Shown: positions 55,377-64,000, counted from the stretch's first letter. The stretch is 64,000 nt of DNA from Rhizobium sp. Q54 (GCA_945904955.1 CAMDPO010000003.1:41391-105390); one strand, 5' to 3'. Notes: generated by a model from the sequence alone, not told the origin. Made by a program: numbers and translations.

Positions 55377-56399
55377 ATGCTGCCCATCGTCCTCACGATG
55401 GGGGACCCCGCCGGCATTGCGGGCGAGATCACCCTGATGGCGTGGCGCGCCCGTCGCGAAAAGAACCTGCCGGCGTTTTTCGTGCTCGACGATCCGGCGC
55501 GTCTGCAGCGCCTCGCCCAAGACGTCGGCCTCGACGTGCCGGTGCGCGCCGTGCAGTCGGCCGCGGAGGCGGCGGCGGCGTTTCCGCGCGCCCTGCCCGT
55601 GCTGCCGCTGACGTTGCCGACTCCCGTCCAGCTCGGCCAGCCGAACCCCGCCAATGCGCCGGCGGTGATCGCCGCCATCGATCGCGCGGTGGCGCTGGTG
55701 CGGCGCGGCGAGGCCGCGGCGGTGGTAACCAATCCGATTCATAAGCACAGCCTGTACGCGGCCGGCTTCAAGGCGCCGGGCCATACCGAGTACCTAGCGC
55801 AGCTGGCCGGCCCCGGCGTGCGGCCGGTGATGATGCTGGCCTGCCCTACCCTGCGCGTGGTCCCGGTCACGGTGCACGTCTCGTTGCGCCAGGCGGTGGA
55901 CTCGCTAAGCACCGACGAGATCGTCGCCAACGCCGAGATCACGGCGCGCGCCCTGGTGCAGGACTTCGGCATCGCCGAGCCGCGCCTGGCGGTCGCCGGC
56001 CTCAATCCGCACGCAGGCGAGGACGGATCGATCGGCGATGAGGAGCAGACCATCATCGCACCGGCGATCGCGCGCCTGCGCAAACAGGGCATCAACGTCA
56101 TCGGCCCGCTGCCGCCTGATGGAATGTTCCACGACGAGGCGCGGGTGCGCTACGATGCAGCGATCTGCATGTACCATGACCAGGCGCTGATCCCACTCAA
56201 AGCACTCGGCTTTTGGGACGGGATCAATGTGACGCTAGGGCTGCCGTTCGTGCGCACGTCGCCGGATCACGGGGTCGCCTTCGACCTCGCCGGTCGCGGC
56301 CTCGCCCGCCCCGAAAGTCTTATTGCCGCCATTGCCGCTGCCGCTGATTTCGCGGCGCGGCGCAACTCTCCTGCCAGCACCCGCCGCAGTGTTGCCTAA
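55377..56399 (+). CDS. pdxA: 4-hydroxythreonine-4-phosphate dehydrogenase
   Basis: 340 residues from the ATG at 55377. PdxA motifs: VLTMGDPAGIAGEITLMAW, VTNPIHKHSLYAAGFKAPGH (metal ligand His), LNPHAGEDGSIGDEE, and MYHDQALIPLKALGF with the third metal-binding His. Oxidises 4-phosphohydroxy-threonine in pyridoxal-phosphate synthesis. Two bases after surA; its last codons overlap the start of rsmA. The gene order surA-pdxA-rsmA is widely conserved in Proteobacteria. Confidence 0.96.
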   Translation: MLPIVLTMGDPAGIAGEITLMAWRARREKNLPAFFVLDDPARLQRLAQDVGLDVPVRAVQSAAEAAAAFPRALPVLPLTLPTPVQLGQPNPANAPAVIAAIDRAVALVRRGEAAAVVTNPIHKHSLYAAGFKAPGHTEYLAQLAGPGVRPVMMLACPTLRVVPVTVHVSLRQAVDSLSTDEIVANAEITARALVQDFGIAEPRLAVAGLNPHAGEDGSIGDEEQTIIAPAIARLRKQGINVIGPLPPDGMFHDEARVRYDAAICMYHDQALIPLKALGFWDGINVTLGLPFVRTSPDHGVAFDLAGRGLARPESLIAAIAAAADFAARRNSPASTRRSVA

Positions 56400-57231
56400 T
56401 CTGCCGACGCTCAAAGACGTCGTGGCTCGCCACGGCATCGCGCCGGCGCGCGCGCTCGGCCAGCATTTCCTCTTCGATGCGAACATCACCGACAAGATCG
56501 CGGCGGCCGCCGGCGACGTGCAGAGCGGCGCGGTCTACGAAGTCGGCCCGGGGCCAGGCGGACTGACGCGCTCGCTGCTCAACGCGGGTGCCCGCAAGCT
56601 GATCGTCGTCGAGAACGACCAGCGCTGCTTCGCCGCTCTGGAAGAGTTGTCAAAGGCCGTGCCGGGACGCATGCGCATCCTTCAGGCCGACGCGATGATC
56701 GTCAACGAGGCGCAATACGCCCCCGTCGGCACCAAGATCGTCGCCAACCTGCCCTACAACATTTCGACGCCGCTGCTGCTCAAGTGGCTTAAGGACGCCA
56801 AGCGCTACGCGTCGATGACGCTAATGTTCCAGAAGGAAGTCGCGATGCGCCTGGTGGCCGTGCCGTCGACCGCCGACTACGGCCGCTTGTCGATCATGAC
56901 CCAGTGGCTGTGCGATACGAAGCGGCTGTTCGACGTCGAGCCAGGCTCGTTCGTGCCTGCACCGAAGGTGACGTCTTCGGTTGTGCAGCTGACCCCGCGC
57001 GCCCAGCCCCTGGCGCCGGCGCGCTGGGACCACCTCGAGAAGGTCGTCGCGGCGGCGTTCGGGCAGCGGCGCAAGATGCTGCGCGTCGCCTTGAAGACGC
57101 TCAATGCCAACTCCGATCAGATGCTCGCTGCGGCCGGCGTCGACGGGCAGGCGCGCGGCGAGGAGCTGACGGTCGAGCAATTCTGCGCGCTGGCGGGCGC
57201 CTACCAGAAGCTGGCCGGCGGCCGGTTCTAG
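56389..57231 (+). CDS. rsmA: 16S rRNA dimethyladenosine transferase RsmA (KsgA)
   Basis: 280 residues from the GTG at 56389, inside the end of pdxA; an earlier in-frame start at 56323 would overlap too deeply. Motifs: ARALGQHFLFDANITDKIA, SAM motif I EVGPGPGGLTRSLLN, and catalytic IVANLPYNIST. C-terminal domain KVVAAAFGQRRKMLRVALK. Dimethylates two adjacent adenines near the 3' end of 16S rRNA (A1518/A1519 in E. coli) during 30S assembly. Ends one base before the convergent permease gene. Confidence 0.96.
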   Translation: MLPNLPTLKDVVARHGIAPARALGQHFLFDANITDKIAAAAGDVQSGAVYEVGPGPGGLTRSLLNAGARKLIVVENDQRCFAALEELSKAVPGRMRILQADAMIVNEAQYAPVGTKIVANLPYNISTPLLLKWLKDAKRYASMTLMFQKEVAMRLVAVPSTADYGRLSIMTQWLCDTKRLFDVEPGSFVPAPKVTSSVVQLTPRAQPLAPARWDHLEKVVAAAFGQRRKMLRVALKTLNANSDQMLAAAGVDGQARGEELTVEQFCALAGAYQKLAGGRF

Positions 57232-58458
57232 CTACAGCGGCAACACTCCAAGAAACGCGAGCCACGCCACGGCGAAGACCATGGTGATGGCAGTGATCGG
57301 CACGCCGGCGCGCGCGAAATCGCGGAATGTGAGGCGCACGCCCATCGCGGCCGCACGCTCGGTGACAATCAGGTTGGCGATGCTGCCGACGATGAGCAGG
57401 TTGCCGGCAAGCGTTGAGAGCAGGCCAAGCGCGATGAGTACGTTCTCGCCGGCGTCGGTCCAGAATGTCGTCAGCAGCAACACCGCCGGCACGTTGCCGA
57501 TGGTGTTGCTGAGCACCAGCGCGAGGGGCGCGAGCACCGCCAGCCGGTCGGGCAGAACCCCGTGGGCTGCGAGCCAGTCGACCGCGCTGCCGGCGGCACC
57601 CGTTGCAGCGACCGCTCCGGTCACGACGAACAGGCACGCGAACAGCACGAGCAGGTGCCAGTCCACCTCGGCAAGAGTGGCGCGGCTGGCGATCTTGCGG
57701 CTCGCCAGCAGCAACGCCGCGACGACCAGCGCTCCCACCTCGCGCGGCAGGCCGGCGCTGAACCAGACGACGAGCGCGGCGACGGCGACGAGGCCCTTGA
57801 TGATCTGCTGGCGGTCGCTGGTCACCAGCTCGGGGTCGGTCGGGCGGATGCCGGCGGACAGCTCGATGTGCCACAGCCTCGCGATCACGACGTAGGTGAC
57901 GAGCAGCGCCGCCGCAGCCGGCGGCGCGCACACGAAGAAGAACTTCCAGAAGCCGATGTCGCCGACGGTGGCGATCAGGATGTTCTGCGGATTGCCGATG
58001 ATGGTCGCCGCCGAGCCGGCGTTGCTGGCCGCGGCCAAGCCGAGCAGGAACGGGCGCGGATCGAGGCCGCGGCGGCCGAGGCCCCCAATGAGCAGCGGCG
58101 TCATCGCAAAAACGACGATGTCGTTGACCAGCACTGCCGACAGCCCCCCCGCCACCAGGATGGTGAGGCCGAGCAGCCGCACTGACGTGAGCTCCGAGCG
58201 GACGATGCGCGCCGCGCACTCCGCGTAGAAGCCCGAGTGACCGAGTTGGGCCGAGACCACCATCAGGCCGAACAGCACCAAGAGCGTGGGCGGGTCGATG
58301 GCGGCGCCAACGAAGGCGGGATCGACCGCGGTCGAGGCGAGCAGCACCGCCATCGCGAACAGCGCGATGCCGGTGCGATCGAGCTTGAGCCCGGGCACAC
58401 GGCCGACGGCCATGCCGACGTATGTCAGCGCGAAGACGACCAGGATGACGGCGGGCAT
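57232..58458 (-). CDS. SLC13/ArsB-type anion permease
   Basis: 408 residues with about ten to eleven membrane helices (ILVVFALTYVGMAVG at the start, LAVLAPLALVLSNTIGNVPA near 305, ITAITMVFAVAWLAFLGVLP at the end). Repeated motif regions VNDIVVFAMTPLLIGG and LSNTIGNVPAVLLL resemble the ion-transporter (IT) superfamily: ArsB, NhaD, CitMHS and SLC13. ASNAGSAATIIGNPQNILIA is a typical substrate-site loop with NPQN. Likely substrates are dicarboxylate, arsenite or another anion; no specificity can be set. No ars genes adjoin. Confidence 0.85.
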   Translation of the reverse strand: MPAVILVVFALTYVGMAVGRVPGLKLDRTGIALFAMAVLLASTAVDPAFVGAAIDPPTLLVLFGLMVVSAQLGHSGFYAECAARIVRSELTSVRLLGLTILVAGGLSAVLVNDIVVFAMTPLLIGGLGRRGLDPRPFLLGLAAASNAGSAATIIGNPQNILIATVGDIGFWKFFFVCAPPAAAALLVTYVVIARLWHIELSAGIRPTDPELVTSDRQQIIKGLVAVAALVVWFSAGLPREVGALVVAALLLASRKIASRATLAEVDWHLLVLFACLFVVTGAVAATGAAGSAVDWLAAHGVLPDRLAVLAPLALVLSNTIGNVPAVLLLTTFWTDAGENVLIALGLLSTLAGNLLIVGSIANLIVTERAAAMGVRLTFRDFARAGVPITAITMVFAVAWLAFLGVLPL

Positions 58459-58697
58459 GCACTCGCTTTTGCCGCAAACGCGGCGCCAAGGGAACGTCAG
58501 GGAGGTGACCTGTGGATATCTTTAGCAGTGCCCGCGCAGCCTGAGAATCGCGGGCTGCACGGCCGCGCTCGCCTCACGTCACAATCACGCAACCATGCGA
58601 TGGTCTTTTGGACCTCGCCTTTATATGGTGCCCAGGCTATGGGGCAAGCGCGCGCGGACCGGAGGGGCGCCGGACCGCACGGGGGCATAGGGTAGGT

Positions 58698-59681
58698 ATG
58701 GCTGGAGTGCACGGGTCCGCAAAGGTGGTGCGGGCATTCGACGATCTGACCGCCCAGGAACGCAGCGAAGTCGACACTTTCGTTACGCCCTTTGCCAGCA
58801 AAGCGGGTGCCGTGCTGTTCCGGCAGGACATGCCCCAGGACCGCATGTACCTGCTGACGAGCGGCCGCGTCGATCTGTCCACTACTCTCACCGACGGCAG
58901 CACCGGGCTGCACCTGGTCGCAACGCCGGGTGAGTCGATCGGCGAGTCGGCACCCGGCGATTCGCCTGGGTACCTGGCCACCGCGCGCGTCGCCGAGGAC
59001 GCGACCGGCTACGAGATCAACCTCGATCGCTTCCGCGAGTTGCGCCGCCAGTACGCGCCGCCGGCGTTCAAGGTCCTGCACCGCCTGGCGCTTGGCCTGT
59101 GCAGCGCCATCCGCAACCTCGACGCCGAGATCGGTTCGCGGCCCGCCAAGCTCGCCGCACCGACGATTCCGCAGGCGCCCGGTCTGTCGGGACGCGTGCA
59201 TGGGCTGTCGCAAGACTGCGTCGGGTTCCTGCGCCGCATGCCGTTCTTCGAGGCGTTCACGGATACCGAGATCAACGCGATGTGCGTCAGCATGCGCCAG
59301 TGGGAAGTCGCCAAGGATCAGGTCCTGTTCACCGAGGGCGAGCCGGCGGCGAGCTGCTTCGTCATGGCGCGCGGGCTGGTTGAAGTTACCGTCGAGCGCA
59401 ACGGCCACTTGCTGACGCTCGCCGACCTCGGGCCGGGACGCATCTTTGGCGAGATCTCCCTGCTCGATCAGGGTCCGCGCAGCGCCAACTGCCGCGTGCT
59501 CAAGGATTCGATCCTGCTCGAAATCGGCGCCGGCGAGTTCGCGCGCCTGTTCCGCGAGGGCTCGCGCCTGTCGTTCAAGTTGCTCGAAGCCGTGCACTGG
59601 AACCTGCTGTCGGTGCATCGCGCGCTGCTGGCGGAGCGCACCGGATTGGGACACCGCGACACGTCCTGGATTCTCGTCTGA
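58698..59681 (+). CDS. Tandem cyclic-nucleotide-binding-domain protein
   Basis: 327 residues, two cNMP-binding folds and nothing else recognisable. Domain 1 (about 15-130) has a degraded cassette (IGESAPGDSPGYLATARV, without the Arg), so it may not bind ligand. Domain 2 (about 175-300) keeps FGEISLLDQGPRSANCRV with Glu and the R-S-A contacts. There is no helix-turn-helix, so it is not a CRP regulator. Probably a soluble sensor or adaptor. The TauE/SafE-type reading begins at its stop codon, so both may be translated together. Confidence 0.8.
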   Translation: MAGVHGSAKVVRAFDDLTAQERSEVDTFVTPFASKAGAVLFRQDMPQDRMYLLTSGRVDLSTTLTDGSTGLHLVATPGESIGESAPGDSPGYLATARVAEDATGYEINLDRFRELRRQYAPPAFKVLHRLALGLCSAIRNLDAEIGSRPAKLAAPTIPQAPGLSGRVHGLSQDCVGFLRRMPFFEAFTDTEINAMCVSMRQWEVAKDQVLFTEGEPAASCFVMARGLVEVTVERNGHLLTLADLGPGRIFGEISLLDQGPRSANCRVLKDSILLEIGAGEFARLFREGSRLSFKLLEAVHWNLLSVHRALLAERTGLGHRDTSWILV

Positions 59682-60471
59682 GCCGACCGACGTCCGGCGC
59701 CCTCATCGCGGGGGCGCTGATCGGCTTCGTTGCAGGACTGATCGGCGTCGGCGGCGGCGAGTTCCGGTTGCCGGTCCTGCTCCTCCTGTTTGGTATGTCG
59801 GCGCGCGCCGGCGTGCCGATGAACCTCGTCATCAGCCTGATCACCGTGGTCGGGGCGTTCGCCGTGCGGGCGACGACGTTGGACACCGAGTCGCTGCACG
59901 ACTTCGACATGGGCATCCACGGCCTGATGCTCGGCGCGCTGGTTGGCGCCTTCGTGGCGCCGGGCGTGCTGCGACTGTTCAGCGATCGCGGCTTCGAGCG
60001 CGTCCTCGCGGCGCTCCTGCTTGGGATGCCGCGATCCTGATCCTCGAGGCGTTCGTGCCGGTCGTGCCGGTCGGCTTCATCGGCGGCGAGAGCTGGGCGG
60101 GGCTGTGGAGCGGCATGGCCTTGGGGGTGATCATCGGCGCCATCGCCGCCCTGCTCGGCGTCGCCGGCGGCGAGTTCCTCCTCCCGACGTTGATCTTGGT
60201 CTATGGCGCGAGCCCAACCACCGCCGGCACCGCCAGCCTGGCGATCTCCATCGTCGCCGTCACCGCCGGCCTGGTGCGCTACCGCGCCATGAAGATGCTG
60301 CCGTCGCGAGGAGAGCTGCACCGCATTGCCCTACCGATGGGCCTGGCGTCGATCGTCGGCGCGATCCCCGGCGGCGTGCTCGCGTCCGTGGCCCCGGACA
60401 CGACGCTCAAATTGATCCTGCGCGCCATCCTGATCGCCGCAGCGGCAAAGACGCTGCGGCACAAGCCCTAG
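59678..60471 (+). pseudogene. TauE/SafE-family exporter, interrupted by a one-base frameshift
   Basis: The first part (about 59678-60030) encodes ALIAGALIGFVAGLIGVGGG and further helices to LLLGM; a stop follows at 60040. Near 60030 the homologous sequence resumes one frame over as AAILILEAFVPVVPVGFIGG, SLAISIVAVTAGLVRYRAMK, to the end at 60471. A single missing G in GGGATGCCGC would restore the frame. No ATG or GTG start is seen for the first part; only CTG (59678) or TTG (59768) exist. The family exports sulfite or organosulfonates. A sequencing error is possible. Confidence 0.7.
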
Positions 60472-61694
60472 TCGAGCGCCAGCACCAGCATCTTGAGATA
60501 GGCCGACTCCGGCAGCAGCGGATGCACCGGGTGATCGGGGGCGGCGCCGGCGCTGCGCACGATGCGCCCCGAGCGGCGGGCATCATGGATGCCGCGCGCG
60601 ACCTGCTCCAGGAACACCTCGGCCGGTACATTGTGGCTGCACGAGGCGATCGCCAGGAAGCCCTGGGGCGCCGTGACCGCCGCGGCGAGGCGCGCCAGCT
60701 TGCGGTAGCCGCGCAGACCGGTGTCCAGGTCGCGCTTCGATTTGACGAAGGCGGGAGGGTCGGCGATCACGAGGTCGAAGCGCTCGCCGGCCGTCGCCTT
60801 GCGTTCGAGCTCCTCGAAAACCTCCGCACGCTGGAACGTGCACAGCGCGCCGACACCCGACCCTTCCGCTGCCTGGGCCGCCAAGGCAAGGGCGGGCTCC
60901 GAGCGATCGAGGCCGATCACGGCGCTGGCTCCGGCGCGCGCGCAGCGTACGGCGAACCCGCCGGTGTGGGTGTAGGCATCGAGGACCCGCACGCCGCGGC
61001 TCAGCACGGCGACGAAGTCGCGATTGTCGCGCTGGTCGTAGAACCAGCCTGTCTTTTGGCCGGCCAGTACGTCGGCGAAAAATGTCGCGCCGGCCTCCTC
61101 AATGCGCACCGGGCCCTCGACTGCGTCCGTCGCCCAGCGCACCTCTTGGACAAGTCCCTCGAGGGCGCGGGCCTGCGAGTCGTTGCGCAGCGCAATCGCG
61201 CGCGGCCGCACCAAGTCGGTGAGGGCCGCCAGGAGCTGGGGCAGCAGCCGATCCATGCCGGCGGTATTGGCCTGCACGACCAGCACGTCGCCGTAGCGGT
61301 CGACGACGAGGCCGGGCAAGTCGTCTGCCTCGGCATGCACCAGCCGGTAGTACGGCCGATCGAACAAGCGGGCGCGAACGTCGAGCGCGCGCGTGAGGCG
61401 CGCGGCCAGCCAAGCCTGGTCGACCTCGAGATCGGAGTCGCGGCCCAGCATGCGCGCGGCAATGAGGGTATGCGGGTTGAAGATCGCCGTGCCGACCGGG
61501 CCACCGTTGTGGCGCTGCACGCGCACGACGGCGCCCGGCTCGAGGGCCTTGGTGGGCGCGTCCATCTCGATCTCGTTCGAGAAGATCCAGGGGTGGCCGT
61601 TGAGGACGCGCAGCTGCTTGGCGTCGCGCAAGCGGACAACGGGGCGAGCGCCTGGGCGCGCAGCAGGCAGCGGTTGGGCAGACAGGGCGTTCAT
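60468..61694 (-). CDS. rlmI: Class I SAM-dependent rRNA methyltransferase, RlmI-like
   Basis: 408 residues. N-terminal PUA-like domain (VVRLRDAKQLRVLNGHPWIF, LEPGAVVRVQRHNGGPVGTA), an EEHEA-like middle part (RLVHAEADDLPGLVVDRYGD), then a Rossmann methyltransferase: GWFYDQRDNRDFV, VLDAYTHTGGFAVRCARAG, and DLVIADPPAFVKSKRDLD with the DPP catalytic motif and ASCSHNVP. RlmI/RlmK-type enzymes methylate cytosine or guanine of 23S rRNA. The two named RlmI targets are from E. coli; the exact site here is not established. Confidence 0.9.
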   Translation of the reverse strand: MNALSAQPLPAARPGARPVVRLRDAKQLRVLNGHPWIFSNEIEMDAPTKALEPGAVVRVQRHNGGPVGTAIFNPHTLIAARMLGRDSDLEVDQAWLAARLTRALDVRARLFDRPYYRLVHAEADDLPGLVVDRYGDVLVVQANTAGMDRLLPQLLAALTDLVRPRAIALRNDSQARALEGLVQEVRWATDAVEGPVRIEEAGATFFADVLAGQKTGWFYDQRDNRDFVAVLSRGVRVLDAYTHTGGFAVRCARAGASAVIGLDRSEPALALAAQAAEGSGVGALCTFQRAEVFEELERKATAGERFDLVIADPPAFVKSKRDLDTGLRGYRKLARLAAAVTAPQGFLAIASCSHNVPAEVFLEQVARGIHDARRSGRIVRSAGAAPDHPVHPLLPESAYLKMLVLALD

Positions 61695-61767
61695 GAAGGC
61701 CGCACCCTACCCGCTCCGGATGCTCCCCGCACAGGTATGTGAGGCGCGGCCGCGGCCGTGCCAGAGA

Positions 61768-62391
61768 CTACACGCCGGGCTGCGACACCCGGACGGGAGG
61801 CAGGATCACGGCGGACGGCGCTTCGTCGTCACCGCCGGTGAGCCAACGCGCGGGCACGTCCAGGCGGAGGGCCTGCCAGTAGAAGGACGGGTCGAGAAGC
61901 CGCGCCAGCAAGCTTTCCGGCTCTGCGCCCGACGACAAGGCCGAGCTCTCTACCGGCGCCAACCGCGCGCCGCCGCGCGGTGCGTAATTCGCCCTTCCCG
62001 TCATGGGCGCACGCGCAGGCGCTTCGGGCGATCCGAACAGCGGCAGGCGCAAGACCAGGAGAACCGTATTGGCGTGGGCGCCGGCGCCGTCGATGGTGCC
62101 GTCCAGCCTAAGGCCGGCATGCAGGCCGCTCACCACCGGATACGTGACGAACGCAGCGACGCGCGAGGACCGGTCGTCGGGCATCACGCCCAGGTCGAGG
62201 CGGCGCTCCGGCGTCGCGGGCGCCGTCGAGAACAGCCACGCGCGCCATCCACCTGGCTCAGCTTCGGGCTGGTAGGCCTGGGCCGCGGCAGCCGCTGGAA
62301 GCCACGCGGCAGCCAGCAGCGCGACGACGGCCATGGCCGTCCTCGCCTTCCTGACTGCGGCACTCTCCCTGCCCACGACGTCGTCCTTCAT
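61768..62391 (-). CDS. Secreted protein of unknown function
   Basis: 207 residues from the ATG at 62391; in-frame starts up to 62619 add low-quality sequence. Signal peptide MAVVALLAAAWLPAAAAAQ, preceded by a polar, basic N-region (residues 1-18). The mature part is mostly beta-like (AAFVTYPVVSGLHAGLRLDG, ANTVLLVLRLPLFGS) and Pro/Ala-rich toward the end (SAVILPPVRVSQPGV). No recognisable domain. It is divergent from the poly-HAMP gene with a 669-bp gap. Confidence 0.65.
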   Translation of the reverse strand: MKDDVVGRESAAVRKARTAMAVVALLAAAWLPAAAAAQAYQPEAEPGGWRAWLFSTAPATPERRLDLGVMPDDRSSRVAAFVTYPVVSGLHAGLRLDGTIDGAGAHANTVLLVLRLPLFGSPEAPARAPMTGRANYAPRGGARLAPVESSALSSGAEPESLLARLLDPSFYWQALRLDVPARWLTGGDDEAPSAVILPPVRVSQPGV

Positions 62392-63060
62392 TTCCCGTGC
62401 GCTCGAACCTTCACTGTCACAGTGCTCGCGCCACGGCCAAGCCAGCAATCCGGTCTGGCCCTGGCCCCGACGAGCGCTGACCCGCCGTGAGCCTACTGGC
62501 AAAGGCCACGGTTGCGGCGTGGCGGACTGCCACAAATTGTCGGGGGCGCCGGACGGCATAGGGAATCCTAGTCCCGTATCCATCCGGTATTCACCCGATA
62601 CCTCCTGACGACAGCCCAAGGGAACCTCCTGAGCATGGCCGGACCAGGCCCTACCTCAAAAGGTGGGGCTGCCGGCCGCGGTGACCCTCGGAAGGAGCGA
62701 TCCGAGGACCATCGAGCGGCGAACGTAGGGTTCGAGGTTGCGGCCGGAGCAGCGGTCTTCGACGGCCTATCTCCAAGGGGATAGATCGGAGGAGACAAAA
62801 CCGGCTGAAGCCGAGGGCTCTAAAGTATCTAGGGGAGCACGATGGGTAGGCGACCGGCGTACGGAACGAGATCCCTCGTCAGGTCGAATCCGCTTCGTCC
62901 TCACCCCGCCGGCCCAGCACCCGCTGTCAACCACTCCGTGGGCAGCCCCGCCCCCGCCCCTATCCGGTGTTTCGGGACTGCTTGGTCCGTTGAGTTCGTT
63001 TCTCCGGAGCCAGCTTCGGGCGCTTCGTACCCCTCGTTTCTTGGATCTTGAAGCCCCGCC
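62392..63060. other. 669-bp intergenic region with a dense run of hairpins
   Basis: I see no convincing gene. Between 62637 and 62813 there are at least five stem-loops on the plus strand: GGCCGG/CCGGCC enclosing an eight-pair GCCCTACC/GGTGGGGC stem (62637-62677), CCTCGG/CCGAGG (62686-62707), CGAAC/GTTCG (62720-62734), CTATCTC/GGGATAG (62767-62784) and CGGC/GCCG (62802-62813). No known riboswitch or RNA family was matched. The poly-HAMP gene starts 250 bases later. Readings at 62738-63076 and 62842-63051 overlap it but lack coding features. Confidence 0.5.
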
Positions 63061-64000
63061 ATGCATGAAGTCGTGACGATGAGCAATCTGCGCGGCCAGA
63101 ACCTACTGAAGGCCCTGCGCGCGCTCCGGAAAGGCGACTTCTCGGTGCGTCTGCCCGTGGATTACGGCGGCATCGACGGCATGATCGCGGAGGCCTTCAA
63201 CGACGTCATCGACTTGAACCGCGAGACCCAGGCGGAGTTCGAGCGTCTCGCCCAGGTCGTCGGCAAGGAAGGCAAGATCACCCAGCGCGGTAAGCTCGGC
63301 AACGCTACCGGCGGCTGGCGCGCCAAGATCGACGCGGTCAACAGCCTGATCAGCGACCTCGCCTACCCTGTCGCGGAAGTCGCGCGCGTGATCGGCTCGG
63401 TCGCCAAGGGCGACTTGTCGCAAACCGTCGTCCTCGAGGTCGACGACAAGCCGCTGCGCGGCGAATTCCTGCGCATCGGCAAGCTCGTGAACTCGATGGT
63501 GGCGCAGCTCGGCTCCTTCGCCGCGGAAGTGACGCGCGTGGCGCGCGAGGTGGGTACCCAAGGCAAGCTGGGCGGCCAGGCCAAAGTGAAGGGCGTGGCC
63601 GGTACGTGGAAAGACCTCACCGACAACGTGAACCTCATGGCGACGAACCTGACCAATCAGGTGCGTAACATCGCCGAGGTGACCACCGCCGTGGCGCGCG
63701 GCGACCTCACCAAGAAGATCACCGTGGACGTGAAGGGCGAAATTCTCGCCCTCAAGAACACCATCAACACGATGGTGGACCAGCTCTCCTCGTTCGCCTC
63801 GGAAGTGACGCGCGTGGCGCGCGAAGTGGGTACCGAAGGCAAGCTCGGCGGCCAGGCGCACGTGAAGGGCGTCGGCGGCACGTGGAAGGACCTCACCGAC
63901 AACGTGAACGCCATGGCGACGAACCTGACGACTCAGGTGCGCAACATCGCCGACGTGACGACCGCCGTGGCCAACGGCAACCTCACCAAGAAGATCACTG
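63061..64000 (+). CDS. Poly-HAMP signalling protein, probably hybrid histidine kinase, 5' part
   Basis: The gene starts at the ATG at 63061 (another in frame at 63079) and runs off the right edge; 313 residues are visible. It has no signal peptide or membrane helix, but repeats of 92 residues (276 bases): [20 protein letters not shown] and [20 protein letters not shown] begin 276 bases apart, with [17 protein letters not shown] and [19 protein letters not shown] in each. This is the tandem HAMP array of Nik1/group III-type hybrid kinases. The kinase and receiver parts would lie beyond the window. Cytoplasmic osmotic or cell-envelope signalling is the known role of such proteins in fungi; the bacterial role is open. 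Confidence 0.85.
   Translation, partial: MHEVVTMSNLRGQNLLKALRALRKGDFSVRLPVDYGGIDGMIAEAFNDVIDLNRETQAEFERLAQVVGKEGKITQRGKLGNATGGWRAKIDAVNSLISDLAYPVAEVARVIGSVAKGDLSQTVVLEVDDKPLRGEFLRIGKLVNSMVAQLGSFAAEVTRVAREVGTQGKLGGQAKVKGVAGTWKDLTDNVNLMATNLTNQVRNIAEVTTAVARGDLTKKITVDVKGEILALKNTINTMVDQLSSFASEVTRVAREVGTEGKLGGQAHVKGVGGTWKDLTDNVNAMATNLTTQVRNIADVTTAVANGNLTKKIT

Noticed and set aside
62715..62745. tRNA-like T-arm (GGGTTCGAGG) in the intergenic region
   Set aside because: The flanking bases do not form the five-pair T-stem, and no acceptor or anticodon arms can be drawn.
62738..63076. Short open frames in the leader of the poly-HAMP gene
   Set aside because: No ribosome-binding site, poor codon pattern and no recognisable domain; they overlap the hairpin run and the real start at 63061.
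63061..64000. Mobile or RTX-type repeat explaining the 276-base repetition
   Set aside because: The repeats translate into well-formed HAMP-like units in one continuous frame, a known architecture.

Overview
The window is about 64 kb of GC-rich chromosomal DNA from an alphaproteobacterium, most likely of the Rhodospirillales or a related order. The evidence is gene content: an NDUFA12-type complex I subunit gene beside mlaD and a DUF2155 gene, hdaA next to a PerM-type gene, a B12-dependent ribonucleotide reductase, a thiS-thiG fusion, and an AspRS with the histidine typical of non-discriminating enzymes. I see no rRNA, tRNA, CRISPR array, prophage or intact insertion sequence. No organism name can be given from sequence alone.

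Layout. 1-8.0 kb: a partial beta-lactamase-fold gene, the thiSG fusion, an acyltransferase joined to a cyclic-nucleotide-binding (cNMP) domain, aroQ, accB-accC, aat, then a minus-strand envelope/complex I block (membrane protein, DUF2155, mlaD, NDUFA12). 8.0-13.1 kb: a long leader, nrdJ, two small coupled genes and a strong terminator. 13.1-15.0 kb: a soxC-soxD sulfite dehydrogenase pair. 15.1-19.1 kb: a compact operon of a SET-domain protein, an ABC exporter with a C-terminal cNMP domain, and a PLP decarboxylase-fold protein that has lost a catalytic Cys. 19.2-22.8 kb: a dienelactone hydrolase, a secreted protein and an ABC-2 exporter pair. 22.9-24.1 kb: a deletion-scarred stretch with relics of an M10 metallopeptidase, an ArsR regulator and a VOC protein around an intact SRPBCC gene. 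24.1-33.2 kb: a methyltransferase, aspS, rnd, a P-loop protein, ppx, ppk and sixA. 33.2-41.4 kb: accessory genes, namely a Sel1 protein, a serralysin-like pseudogene with three frameshifts, a lipoprotein, a two-component system, a glucosaminidase and two secreted proteins sharing one domain. 41.4-57.2 kb: conserved housekeeping genes (osmC, hdaA, perM, a pgsA-like gene, purN, ndk, holC, pepA) and the outer-membrane operon lptF-lptG-lptD-surA-pdxA-rsmA. 57.2-64 kb: an SLC13/ArsB-type permease, a tandem-cNMP protein, a frameshifted TauE/SafE exporter, rlmI, a secreted protein, a structured intergenic region and the start of a poly-HAMP signalling protein.

Three themes stand out. First, three separate proteins carry cNMP-binding domains with no DNA-binding domain (1912-3081, 15762-17924, 58698-59681), which suggests direct nucleotide control of enzymes and transport. 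Second, several enzyme-fold proteins have lost catalytic residues (left-edge beta-lactamase fold, 17921-19105). Third, gene decay is visible in the M10, ArsR, VOC and TauE/SafE genes. The best candidate for an undescribed system is the 15107-19105 operon.
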